From Methanocellales archaeon (lineage in GTDB: Archaea; Halobacteriota; UBA148; JAUWXC01): a DNA stretch of 18,429 nt. A program made the translations under genes and the position numbers. The notes beneath the pieces are model-generated. The model was not told where the DNA came from. It searched no databases and saw nothing but the letters and a program-made list of their open reading frames with translations. This document shows positions 7,439 through 13,559 of this stretch, piece by piece. The number at the start of each line of letters is the position of its first letter. Position 1 is the first letter of the stretch. The DNA is taken from assembly GCA_030616565.1 (NCBI GenBank), contig JAUWXC010000001.1, positions 1-18,429 of the forward strand. Direction: 5' to 3'.

Positions 7439-7465
7439 TATCTTTAAAGTTTTTCGTGACGAAAA
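7439..7465 (+). promoter_or_regulatory. htpX promoter with a 15-bp palindromic operator candidate
   Basis: ATCTTTAAAG (7440-7449 approximately) is a good TATA box for htpX. It is immediately followed by a perfect palindrome TTTTCGT-G-ACGAAAA at 7451-7465, which would lie between the TATA box and the expected transcription start. A repressor bound there would block initiation. A stress regulator of the Phr/HSR1 kind is a natural candidate, although the sequence is not identical to the operators I know. Confidence 0.45.
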
Positions 7466-7498
7466 CGTTAAGAGAGGGATGTGCAATTAGGATAACGT

Positions 7499-8350
7499 AT
7501 GAAAGGGTACCGGGATTGGGGGCTTTCAGCCAGGATGTTCCTGACGATGTTTCTGTTGGGTGTAGTGTATCTCGCCTTTATTACCATACTTTCATATGCG
7601 GGATATGGCATTGTACCCATTCTCATCTTCGTTGGATTCATGCTCGGCATACAGTTTTACTTCTCGGACAAATTAGTGCTGTGGAGTATAGGCGCCAAGA
7701 CCGTAGATGCAACAGAAGCGCCGAGATTGCACGAGGCGGTTGAACGCCTTTGTATAACGGCAAATCTGCCCAAGCCGAAAATAGCAATCGTAAATAGCCC
7801 GATTCCAAACGCATTCGCAACAGGTCGAAATAAGAAGAATGCTGTGGTAGCGGTAACGAGTTCGTTGATGGACAAACTCAGTCAACCAGAGTTGGAGGCG
7901 GTGTTGGCGCATGAGCTGAGTCATATCAGACATAGAGACATGTTCGTGATGACTCTTGCCGGTTTCTTCTCCACGATCGCGTTCTTCCTGATGAGATACC
8001 TGATTTTCTTCGGAGATAGAAGGAGGGGCAATATCATGCTTATCTGGGCAGCTTCCGTGGCGGTTTGGTTGGTCAGTTTCATATTGATCAGGACGCTATC
8101 GAGATACAGGGAATTTTCGGCCGACAGGGGTGCAGCGCTTACTACAGGCAACCCATCAAACCTCGCTTCCGCCCTGCTAAAGATCAGCGGAGCAATGAAA
8201 CGAGCGCCGCCGCAAGAGCTCAGGAAGGCAGAAGGCATGAACGCATTTTTCATCATTCCGGCCCTCTCGAAGGGTTCGCTCATGAACCTGTTTTCCACGC
8301 ATCCTCCGATCGAAAAACGAATAGAACGACTTGAAAAGTTGGAGCTTTGA
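7499..8350 (+). CDS. htpX: HtpX-like M48 membrane zinc metalloprotease
   Basis: The 283-residue product is a membrane-bound M48B protease involved in quality control of membrane proteins. Two N-terminal membrane segments (about residues 12-56) precede the cytosolic catalytic domain. The zinc-binding HELSH motif is at residues 138-142 and the third ligand Glu is at about residue 205 in REFSADRGAA. Two more hydrophobic segments (about 148-168 and 178-198) lie between these, the usual HtpX layout. The conserved SPIPNAFATGR segment and the C-terminal FSTHPPIEKRIERL are present. ATG 7499 gives normal length. It is probably co-transcribed with the small gene that starts 4 bp later. Confidence 0.95.
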   Translation: MKGYRDWGLSARMFLTMFLLGVVYLAFITILSYAGYGIVPILIFVGFMLGIQFYFSDKLVLWSIGAKTVDATEAPRLHEAVERLCITANLPKPKIAIVNSPIPNAFATGRNKKNAVVAVTSSLMDKLSQPELEAVLAHELSHIRHRDMFVMTLAGFFSTIAFFLMRYLIFFGDRRRGNIMLIWAASVAVWLVSFILIRTLSRYREFSADRGAALTTGNPSNLASALLKISGAMKRAPPQELRKAEGMNAFFIIPALSKGSLMNLFSTHPPIEKRIERLEKLEL

Positions 8351-8354
8351 GTGT

Positions 8355-8579
8355 ATGGTATCACTGGACATGAAAAAAAGAGGCAAGTGCATCGCACGCT
8401 TGTCTCAGGAGCAGGCGCAGAGGTTTCCAGAGGATTTTCCCACGAAAGTCAGCGAGCAGGGCATCCCGTTCCAGACGCAGACCGTTAACACGGAACGTGG
8501 CTTCGAGGTCATGATATATACATATCCGGAGTACGAAGACAGGTTAAAGAAGCTACTGGATGAGTTCTTGGTCGATTAA
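8355..8579 (+). CDS. Small conserved-looking protein of unknown function, coupled to htpX
   Basis: This encodes 74 residues: basic at the start (MKKRGKC), then QEQAQRFPEDFPTKVSEQGIPF, and acidic at the end (YPEYEDRLKKLLDEFLVD). No membrane segment and no motif I recognise. ATG 8355 has a GGAG at 8341-8344 inside the end of htpX, 10 nt upstream, which supports this start; a second in-frame ATG at 8370 is possible. The 4-bp gap from htpX makes a two-gene operon very likely. It could be a substrate adaptor or regulator of the protease, but this rests on position alone. Confidence 0.7.
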   Translation: MVSLDMKKRGKCIARLSQEQAQRFPEDFPTKVSEQGIPFQTQTVNTERGFEVMIYTYPEYEDRLKKLLDEFLVD

Positions 8580-8633
8580 TGATGGCTTGATGGTTGGAAG
8601 ATTGTTTGGTAAGGGTCAAAAGTGTAACGAATC

Positions 8634-8643
8634 ATTTATAAAG
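8634..8643 (+). promoter_or_regulatory. TATA box for the 3-TM protein gene
   Basis: ATTTATAAAG is centred about 28 bp before the ATG at 8667. That spacing would place the transcription start at or within a few bases of the ATG, so the mRNA is probably leaderless. This supports ATG 8667 over the upstream GTG at 8643. Confidence 0.5.
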
Positions 8644-8666
8644 TGAAACTTCCTTTTTTAAATTAT

Positions 8667-9014
8667 ATGGAGCCGATAGTCGTTGTGATCAATTTAATCG
8701 AGATTTTCATTCTGCTCATCATCGGCACAACGTGTGCCTGGAAAACTCTCAGGATTTTAAGGGACGAAGAGAGGGCTAAAGCCATATCTGCATCTTTCTT
8801 CTTGCGAGCACCCAACATCTCAAAAGCAACGACCATACTCATGCTTGCTGTATTCCTGCTTGCCATCCGTCAGATCGTCGACTTATATTGGAATGTATTT
8901 GAGGTAGAGATAGAAATGGTAGCGGATGGTATGATGTTGGTCTTTGTGGTGCTTTTAAGTTACTCCATATACAAGATGTGGAAGGCCCTCGAGATTAAGA
9001 AGCCAGAAACTTAA
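8667..9014 (+). CDS. Three-helix membrane protein, function unknown
   Basis: The 115-residue product has three hydrophobic helices, at about residues 5-25 (VVVINLIEIFILLIIGTT), 54-71 (ATTILMLAVFLLAI) and 85-103 (GMMLVFVVLLSYSIY). A basic cytoplasmic loop (WKTLRILRDEERAK) lies between the first two, and the tail is charged. No catalytic motif is seen. Small three-helix proteins of this shape occur in archaea as stand-alone sensor-like membrane domains, but I cannot assign it. The GTG at 8643 would add eight residues but lies over the TATA box. The gene stands alone and its end faces the minus-strand tRNA genes. Confidence 0.75.
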   Translation: MEPIVVVINLIEIFILLIIGTTCAWKTLRILRDEERAKAISASFFLRAPNISKATTILMLAVFLLAIRQIVDLYWNVFEVEIEMVADGMMLVFVVLLSYSIYKMWKALEIKKPET

Positions 9015-9031
9015 AAACGTTGTTAGACAAG

Positions 9032-9073
9032 ATGCTCCGGCCGGTCGAAAACCAAACGTTTTCTTAGCCGACC
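9032..9073 (-). other. Hairpin carrying a copy of the tRNA-Glu 3' end
   Basis: The 13-mer ATGCTCCGGCCGG occurs at 9032-9044 and again at 9090-9102, where it is the acceptor end of tRNA-Glu. Beside the first copy, GGTCG (9043-9047) can pair with CGACC (9069-9073) around an AAAAC/GTTTT inner stem. On the minus strand this lies directly downstream of tRNA-Glu. It may be a processing or termination hairpin, or a scar of an event at the tRNA 3' end. Confidence 0.35.
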
Positions 9074-9090
9074 GTTGCATTCCTTCGTCA

Positions 9091-9260
9091 TGCTCCGGCC
9101 GGGATTTGAACCCGGGTCTTCGGCTTTCTTCGCCCTTTTTGGTCAAGCTTCGGTCTGCTTCGCAGACAGAAGGTGTTTCTGCAAAAGCAGAAACCCGCTT
9201 TTTCCCAAAAAGGTTGTGCTCGAAAGGCCGGAATGATTGGCCGGACTACACTACCGGAGC
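9091..9260 (-). tRNA. tRNA-Glu (UUC anticodon) with a 95-nt intron
   Basis: On the minus strand the ends pair as GCTCCGG (9254-9260) with CCGGAGC (9092-9098), with discriminator A at 9091. The T arm is CCGGG-TTCAAAT-CCCGG. The anticodon loop reads CTTTCG/A, giving anticodon TTC, interrupted at the canonical position after base 37. Exon 1 is about 9221-9260 (40 nt) and exon 2 about 9091-9125 (35 nt), leaving a mature tRNA of 75 nt before CCA addition. CCA is not encoded. The anticodon stem has one C-A mismatch at its outer pair. tRNA-Met lies 2 nt upstream, so the two are surely one transcript. Confidence 0.93.
9126..9220 (-). other. Intron of tRNA-Glu
   Basis: The intron is about 95 nt and rich in internal stems: CCTTTTTGG with CCAAAAAGG as the outer helix, then GTTTCTGC-TTTT-GCAGAAAC and GTCTGC-GAA-GCAGAC as two hairpins. 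This makes a three-way junction. Archaeal tRNA introns are removed by the splicing endonuclease at a bulge-helix-bulge; exact ends may shift by 1-2 nt. No open frame is present. Confidence 0.8.
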
Positions 9261-9262
9261 AA

Positions 9263-9477
9263 TGGGCCCGATGCGATTTGAACGCATGACCACTCGGTAT
9301 CACCACAACCCTCAAAAGGGTTGATCGTTCGTGCACCACTTCGGATGCACTTTTCTGCTTTTTTTGTATTTATGATCATAGTCCTACCGAGCGAAGCGAG
9401 CGTAGGACATTTTGATCAACCTTTTGTAAAAGGTTGGTTATGAGCCGAGCGCTCTATCCAGACTAAGCTACGGGCCC
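9263..9477 (-). tRNA. tRNA-Met (CAU anticodon) with a 140-nt intron
   Basis: On the minus strand GGGCCCG (9471-9477) pairs with CGGGCCC (9264-9270), with discriminator A at 9263. The D arm GCTT...GAGC and the T arm ATGCG-TTCAAAT-CGCAT are canonical. The anticodon stem CTCGG/CCGAG closes the loop CTCATA/A, interrupted by an intron after position 37. Exon 1 is about 9439-9477 and exon 2 about 9263-9298, for a 75-nt mature tRNA. The CAT anticodon could also belong to an Ile tRNA modified at C34. The G1-C72 end excludes the usual archaeal initiator pattern less strongly than I would like, but elongator Met is the best call because elongator tRNA-Met often has an intron in archaea. Confidence 0.85.
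9299..9438 (-). other. Intron of tRNA-Met
   Basis: About 140 nt, long for an archaeal tRNA intron. It folds into a series of hairpins: CAACCTTTT-AC-AAAAGGTTG, GTCCTAC...GTAGGAC around a GC-rich CGCTCGCTTCGCTCG segment, GTGCATCC-GAAG-TGGTGCAC, and CAACCCTTTTGAGGGTTG near the 3' end. No coding frame fits inside. Confidence 0.8.
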
Positions 9478-9503
9478 TGTGACATTAGATATACTATTTG
9501 GTT

Positions 9504-9513
9504 ACTTAAATCT
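9504..9513 (-). promoter_or_regulatory. TATA box for the tRNA-Met/tRNA-Glu transcript
   Basis: Minus-strand GATTTAAGTA lies about 27-36 bp upstream of the tRNA-Met 5' end, the expected spacing for a short tRNA leader. Confidence 0.45.
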
Positions 9514-9534
9514 AATCAACGACATGCGCAGAAC

Positions 9535-9547
9535 CAATAAATAAAGG
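9535..9547 (+). promoter_or_regulatory. TATA box for the DUF371 gene
   Basis: CAATAAATAAAGG lies about 24-36 bp before ATG 9571, consistent with a leaderless or nearly leaderless transcript. No Shine-Dalgarno sequence precedes the ATG, in agreement with this. Confidence 0.45.
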
Positions 9548-9570
9548 CGACACCATACAAATAGATAACC

Positions 9571-10005
9571 ATGGTCACAGAGGTCATTCATGCGTTTGGG
9601 CACGAGAACATCACAGCCAAGCACAAAACCACGTTTGAGATCACCAAGGATCCTGAGATTGCGGAGAGGGCGGACTGCATCATCGCCGTGTCGGCTGATA
9701 AGGGAGCAAGTGATCTCTCCCGACGATTTAAAAAAGTAGCAAGCCATCCAGATGCTCTAATCATAGTTGACCTCTGGGCGAGTGGGGTGCATGAACGAAT
9801 AATCGGACGCGGACATCCTGACCTGAGGTTTGAGCACCTCGCCGATCTGGTTGGACGGATGAGTTCATATACGTGCGTCAGAACGCTGATGATTCGCGCT
9901 GATAAGGCGGCGTCTCACCTCGATCGAGAATTTGTAAAAAGGATTCAACATAGAGATGCTCTGATAAAGATCAAGCTAACCGCGAGGTCTGGGGCGAGCA
10001 GGTAG
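9571..10005 (+). CDS. DUF371 (COG2090) conserved archaeal protein
   Basis: The 144-residue product matches the archaeal DUF371 family. Recognisable blocks are the N-terminal AFGHENITAKHKTTFEITKD, the central RADCIIAVSADKGASDLS, the GRGHPDL segment, and the C-terminal RTLMIRADKAASHLDREFV, in which the ADKA.SDL/ADKAASHLD element occurs twice, suggesting an internal duplication of the fold. The function of the family is unknown; it is soluble and widespread in Euryarchaeota. The last 30 bp overlap the convergent membrane-protein gene. Confidence 0.88.
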   Translation: MVTEVIHAFGHENITAKHKTTFEITKDPEIAERADCIIAVSADKGASDLSRRFKKVASHPDALIIVDLWASGVHERIIGRGHPDLRFEHLADLVGRMSSYTCVRTLMIRADKAASHLDREFVKRIQHRDALIKIKLTARSGASR

Positions 10006-10332
10006 CCCATGCATCATGAACTCTATGATGATGGCGCTCGCAACCATACAAACCGCCAGCGAAGAAACCATTACCTCCCATCCAGGTAATTTACCTTCTA
10101 TGCAGTACTTGATGCTGCCCACGATTGCTGTGACGATGAACGCTGATGAAACTGCAATAATCCCTCCACCGGTCAATGACCGAAGTTGAGATGCGCCTTT
10201 TGCATCAAAGAACACAGAGCCGATTATGAAGGAGAGGGCGCCTATCATCAATATTAGTGCAGGATGAATTGGAAGCCCAGATTCGAATAAATACAGCACC
10301 CCAAACGCGATTCCAAGCATTACCAGCGCCAT
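9976..10332 (-). CDS. Small multi-helix membrane protein, function unknown
   Basis: From ATG 10332 the product is 118 residues with four hydrophobic segments: MLGIAFGVLYLF, ALILMIGALSFIIGSVFF, GGGIIAVSSAFIVTAIVG and VMVSSLAVCMVASAIIIEF. The tail is Pro/Arg-rich (PARPRPRG). I do not recognise the family. The frame is open for 18 further codons upstream to a TAG, with no ATG, GTG or TTG, yet that extension (VEALAISIA) would complete the first membrane helix. A strong GGGGGG ribosome-binding site at 10393-10398 sits 6 nt before an in-frame ATT (10384-10386). The true start may therefore be ATT, or the first helix may be short. Confidence 0.65.
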   Translation of the reverse strand: MALVMLGIAFGVLYLFESGLPIHPALILMIGALSFIIGSVFFDAKGASQLRSLTGGGIIAVSSAFIVTAIVGSIKYCIEGKLPGWEVMVSSLAVCMVASAIIIEFMMHGLPARPRPRG

Positions 10333-10420
10333 AGCGATGGAAATTGCCAGCGCTTCAACAAAATAGTTGGACCTGATTTCCCTAATCTATTTCCCCCCTT
10401 TATCGCAATATAATCCTCAT

Positions 10421-10432
10421 AGTTTATAAGTT
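10421..10432 (-). promoter_or_regulatory. TATA box for the minus-strand membrane-protein gene
   Basis: Minus-strand CTTATAAACTAT lies about 25-30 bp before the G-rich ribosome-binding site at 10393-10398, so the mRNA would begin just ahead of that site. The same stretch, read the other way, precedes the plus-strand gene at 10487, which makes this a compact divergent promoter region. Confidence 0.35.
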
Positions 10433-10486
10433 AACTCAATGGATAAATCTATATCTGTTAAACATAAGTTGCCCATGGGGTGTAAA

Positions 10487-10825
10487 ATGGCAGAAAAGAA
10501 CAGAGCAGAGCAGAGATTTAGAGACATGGTCAGCCATTTTGCCAGGCATCATCCATTAGAATGCCCCTACAAAGTAGTATGCATAGCCCCCGCTGAAGCA
10601 TGCCCAAAAGACCCGGAGAGAATTCCCAAAACCATCTCAGCATTTCGCACGCCCATCTGCTTTATCAGAAGACCAAGGAGATGGTATGAAGAAGAATGGA
10701 TAGATATCAGGACCACATCCTGGGTAGAGGTTTTATCCCTCCAGAAACCATTGCTGTTCGTGCTATTCATGATAGTCACAGTCGTGTTCTTCTTCCTCGT
10801 TACCGTCCTGACGGTCATAACCTAG
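10487..10825 (+). CDS. Tail-anchored cysteine-containing protein, function unknown
   Basis: The 112-residue product has a basic soluble N-terminal part (MAEKNRAEQRFRDMVSHFAR), a central segment with four Cys (ECPYKVVC, EACPKD and TPICF), a WYEEEWIDIRTTSW stretch, and a single C-terminal membrane helix (PLLFVLFMIVTVVFFFLVTV). That makes it a tail-anchored protein facing the cytoplasm. The Cys spacing could hold a metal or form disulphides, but this is not a known motif. ATG 10487 has a GGGGTG ribosome-binding site at 10477-10482; earlier ATGs at 10439 and 10475 lack one and would sit near or over the putative promoter. No relative comes to mind. Confidence 0.65.
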   Translation: MAEKNRAEQRFRDMVSHFARHHPLECPYKVVCIAPAEACPKDPERIPKTISAFRTPICFIRRPRRWYEEEWIDIRTTSWVEVLSLQKPLLFVLFMIVTVVFFFLVTVLTVIT

Positions 10826-10876
10826 TTCTTTCCGATAGATAAGATGACGTATTTTCCATCGCCACAAGGCTTTCCT

Positions 10877-11536
10877 TTACGTGGTTTCCATGCTCTGAAC
10901 TATGGCGACTCCGGTGCTCGTTCCAATTCTGGTGGCTCCAGCCTTGATAAGAGCGATTGCATCCTTCCATGTGCGAATGCCACCAGACGCCTTGACGCCT
11001 TCACCGAACGCTCTTCGCATCAATTTGACATCGTGGACTGTGGCTCCACCATAAAAACCAGTGGAAGTCTTCACGAAATGCGCGCCAGCCTCCTTAACGA
11101 GTTGACAGGCCTTTGTCTTTTCTTCATCCGTCAAAAGTCCGGTTTCGATGATGACTTTGACGACCTTGTCATCGGCGGCATCGACTACCGCTTTTATGTC
11201 CCGTTTTACCGCATCATAATCGCTGGATTTAAAGGCCCCTATGTTCATCACCATGTCTATCTCCTGCACACCATCACGAATGGCACTGCTCGCTTCAAAC
11301 GCCTTAACCTCAGAAGCGTTTGCTCCAAAAGGAAACCCCACGACCGTACATACCTTGATGTCGGTACCATAGAGGTACTTCGCCGCTAATTGAATATATG
11401 TCGGGAAGACGCATACTGCGTAAAAACCATAGGTTTTCGCCTCGTCACAGAGCTTCCTGATGTCTTCAACTGTTGTATCCGACCTTAGCAGGGTATGGTC
11501 GATCATCTTTGCCAGCTGTTCCCGAGTTGTCTTCAT
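10877..11536 (-). CDS. deoC: Deoxyribose-phosphate aldolase DeoC
   Basis: The 219-residue product is a full-length class I DeoC, which cleaves 2-deoxyribose 5-phosphate to glyceraldehyde 3-phosphate and acetaldehyde. Visible motifs are [19 protein letters not shown], the Asp of [10 protein letters not shown], the Schiff-base Lys in HFVKTSTGF and the second Lys in [11 protein letters not shown] prefer the ATG at 11536 because it overlaps the stop of the upstream aldolase gene (ATGA), with GGTGATG as ribosome-binding site; ATG 11554 would add six residues. It is the last gene of a three-gene operon with the alcohol dehydrogenase and the class II aldolase. Confidence 0.95.
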   Translation of the reverse strand: MKTTREQLAKMIDHTLLRSDTTVEDIRKLCDEAKTYGFYAVCVFPTYIQLAAKYLYGTDIKVCTVVGFPFGANASEVKAFEASSAIRDGVQEIDMVMNIGAFKSSDYDAVKRDIKAVVDAADDKVVKVIIETGLLTDEEKTKACQLVKEAGAHFVKTSTGFYGGATVHDVKLMRRAFGEGVKASGGIRTWKDAIALIKAGATRIGTSTGVAIVQSMETT

Positions 11537-12084
11537 CTCATCACCATTGAGCAAAGATATTTTACCTTACAGCTGTGCTCGATCATCGAAGTTACGATGT
11601 ACGCTTCCTCAAGGGTCTCTCCGATGGCAAATGTGCCGTGCCCCTTTACTATAACGCCCTTGTGATCCTGCAGCGCACGGGATACCTTCTCTGCAAGCTG
11701 TTTTGTACCCGTCTCGCCCTCGACTACAGGTATCTCGTGGAGGAGGTAAAGGCCCTCGCAGTCCATGGGCTTTATGCTCTTCCCTCTCACCATCAATGAC
11801 TCCACCACTGCATACGTTGAGTGTGCATGGATTACGGCAAGGGCAGATGTGCCCCTGTATATCTCCCTGTGAACTATCGCTTCTATCGAGGCTTTCAGGT
11901 CAAAACTTTTTGGCGTTTCCAGATCGATCTTGATAACGTCGCCATCAGATATCTCATCCAGCATCGCACCGCGCTTGGTTATAATCATCTTGTTGCCAAT
12001 CCTGACGCTGATGTTGCCGAACTGGGAGCTCACCAAGCCGCTCTCTACGAGCTTCTTTCCGAACCTTGCCATCTCCTTTAACAT
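11533..12084 (-). CDS. Class II aldolase (fuculose-1-phosphate aldolase / adducin family)
   Basis: The 183-residue product is a zinc aldolase of the FucA/AraD type. Family marks are [27 protein letters not shown] (phosphate-binding and substrate loops), [11 protein letters not shown], the zinc ligands in [10 protein letters not shown], and the later GHGTFAIG His. These enzymes split ketose 1-phosphates into dihydroxyacetone phosphate and an aldehyde. In methanogens a relative makes lactaldehyde used for coenzyme F420, and other relatives cleave 5-deoxy- or 5-methylthioribulose 1-phosphate in nucleoside salvage. Exact substrate is not visible. Its stop overlaps deoC and its start is 7 bp after the dehydrogenase gene, so the three are one operon. 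Confidence 0.88.
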   Translation of the reverse strand: MLKEMARFGKKLVESGLVSSQFGNISVRIGNKMIITKRGAMLDEISDGDVIKIDLETPKSFDLKASIEAIVHREIYRGTSALAVIHAHSTYAVVESLMVRGKSIKPMDCEGLYLLHEIPVVEGETGTKQLAEKVSRALQDHKGVIVKGHGTFAIGETLEEAYIVTSMIEHSCKVKYLCSMVMR

Positions 12085-12091
12085 TTCTAGC

Positions 12092-13117
12092 TCATCTCTG
12101 TGGCTCGATAATTACCTTAAGAGACGTCTTCGCATCTGCCACAAGCTTAAAACCCTTCGCTGTGTCTTTCAAGCTTAGTCTATGCGTTATCATATCCTTG
12201 ACATTGACCTTTCTAGAACGGATCAGTTCTATCGCCTTTTGAATGTCTTTAGGGCTGGCGCCATAGGAGGTCATTAAGGTTATCTCATTGCGCCAAAGCT
12301 CGTTCATCGGAACAGGAAGATTGACACCAGGCTCGGGTACTGCAAAAAATAAAACAGTGCCGCCTCTGTCAACGGATTGCAACGCTTGCACAGCAGCTGG
12401 AAATGCTCCGGTGCAAACTATCACAAGATCTGCCAGCCTGTCTTCATTCACTTTGCACACTTCAGCTGGCACGTCTTCCTTGGCATGTACGATCGCATCT
12501 GCCCCGAATTTCTTCGCTGCTTTAAGGCGATATTCGGTGATATCCGTTGCAATGATTCTCTCTGCTCCAAGTGCTTTAGCCAGTTGTATATGCAGCAATC
12601 CGGAAATACCGCTGCCTATGACCAATACGCTCCGGCCGGGTTGCATATGTGCCAGTCTCTGTCCTCGTGCGACGCAGGCCAACGGCTCGATAAAGGTCCC
12701 CTCTTCGAACGATATTTCTTCTGGAAGCAAAAACATGCCTCTATCAACATTTATCTGCGGCACCCGGATGAACTCTGCAAAACCACCAGGATCGTAATTC
12801 GTTTTGTGCAGGGTTTCACAAGCGGTATGATGGCCGTTAAGACAATAACGACAGGTATTGCAGGGAACATGGTGAGAGACGAAAACCCCATCACCTTTTT
12901 TGTATTTTTTTACATCCTTTCCGATCGCAACGATCTCCCCAGTAATCTCGTGACCGAGCACCAGAGGTGCTTTTTTAATACGGTACCATTCCATGACGTC
13001 ACTGCCGCAGATGCCGCTGGCAATCACTTTTACCAGTAGCTCACTAGCGCCAATTTGCGGGATTGGCATCTCCTCTAAACGCACGTCCTTGTTGTTATAG
13101 TACATTGCGACGCGCAT
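12092..13117 (-). CDS. Zinc-dependent medium-chain alcohol/polyol dehydrogenase
   Basis: The 341-residue product is an intact MDR-family dehydrogenase of the threonine/sorbitol dehydrogenase type. Catalytic zinc ligands are C37 (SGICGSDV), H56-E57 (LGHE) and E144 (FIEPLAC). The structural zinc site is C86, C89, C92 and C100. The Rossmann loop is VIGSGISGLLHIQLA, followed by Asp in IIATDIT, which favours NAD(H) over NADP(H). It begins the operon with the two aldolases. A plausible role is reduction of the aldehydes these release (lactaldehyde, glycolaldehyde or acetaldehyde) or oxidation of a sugar alcohol feeding them. The substrate cannot be read from sequence. Confidence 0.9.
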   Translation of the reverse strand: MRVAMYYNNKDVRLEEMPIPQIGASELLVKVIASGICGSDVMEWYRIKKAPLVLGHEITGEIVAIGKDVKKYKKGDGVFVSHHVPCNTCRYCLNGHHTACETLHKTNYDPGGFAEFIRVPQINVDRGMFLLPEEISFEEGTFIEPLACVARGQRLAHMQPGRSVLVIGSGISGLLHIQLAKALGAERIIATDITEYRLKAAKKFGADAIVHAKEDVPAEVCKVNEDRLADLVIVCTGAFPAAVQALQSVDRGGTVLFFAVPEPGVNLPVPMNELWRNEITLMTSYGASPKDIQKAIELIRSRKVNVKDMITHRLSLKDTAKGFKLVADAKTSLKVIIEPQR

Positions 13118-13170
13118 AAACGATTTTAATGGTTTCTGGGTTAAAGGATTTTTCGGCGCTTGGCGAAATG

Positions 13171-13262
13171 GTGTATAACGTCCCGAGCGTATCTGAAGTC
13201 CAGTGAAGCTGGATTTGGGTGAAGGTACGAAGCACCGAAGCCTTTTATCCGCTGTTATACAC
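13171..13262. other. 92-nt imperfect hairpin between two operons
   Basis: Perfect 9-bp arms GTGTATAAC (13171-13179) and GTTATACAC (13254-13262) enclose further pairing: after a 6-nt bulge, AGCG (13186-13189) pairs with CGCT (13250-13253). Inside lie TCCAG-TGAAG-CTGGA (13199-13213) and GGTG...CACC (13218-13236). No gene occupies 13118-13296. It could be a structured RNA, a miniature mobile element or, less likely, an attC-like recombination site. Confidence 0.5.
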
Positions 13263-13296
13263 AGCGAATGAAGTGAGCGCAGTCGGCTGAGAATGC

Positions 13297-13497
13297 TTAT
13301 TTTCCAAGTGCTTTATATGCTGGTTTTATTGCCGCCAGTACAGCCAAAAGGATAAAAGCCCACCAGTATGGCAAAATCCGTACTGAAAAATAGGCTCCTA
13401 TTGGCAGCCCAACGCAAAACACACTAAGTTTTATTAGCTGCACATCTACCCAACCTAAATTTTTTACTTTTGAATCTGCCCAAGTTACAAAACTCAT
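13297..13497 (-). CDS. Small two-helix membrane protein downstream of the LsrF-like gene
   Basis: The 66-residue product starts MSFVTWADSKVKNLGW and has two membrane helices, at about 20-40 (LIKLSVFCVGLPIGAYF) and 44-58 (YWWAFILLAVLAAI), with a short basic tail. ATG 13497 is chosen because a strong GGAGG lies 10 nt upstream inside GTAAAGGAGGTGT, almost the same leader as the LsrF-like gene. The longer frame from 13557 lacks such a site. It follows the LsrF-like gene by 62 bp on the same strand. Small proteins of this shape occur in methanogens, with no known function. Confidence 0.75.
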   Translation of the reverse strand: MSFVTWADSKVKNLGWVDVQLIKLSVFCVGLPIGAYFSVRILPYWWAFILLAVLAAIKPAYKALGK

Positions 13498-13559
13498 ATT
13501 TTTTACACCTCCTTTACACTTATTTAAATCGACCCTATCCGGTCGTTCCGTGCGCATTA

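Noticed and set aside
9088..9339. Open frames on both strands through the tRNA-Glu/tRNA-Met region
   Set aside because: They cross two complete tRNA genes and their introns; the coding appearance is by chance.
9091..9477. Insertion sequence or provirus boundary at the tRNA pair
   Set aside because: No integrase, transposase or long flanking repeats; the extra DNA within the tRNA genes fits splice-type introns at canonical positions.
10844..11389. Plus-strand 181-codon frame opposite deoC
   Set aside because: deoC on the minus strand has all catalytic motifs. The plus frame is its shadow.
13171..13262. Integron attC site
   Set aside because: The right arm GTTATAC departs from the GTTRRRY core at one position, no tyrosine integrase is in the window and there is only one copy. 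Kept as an unexplained hairpin.
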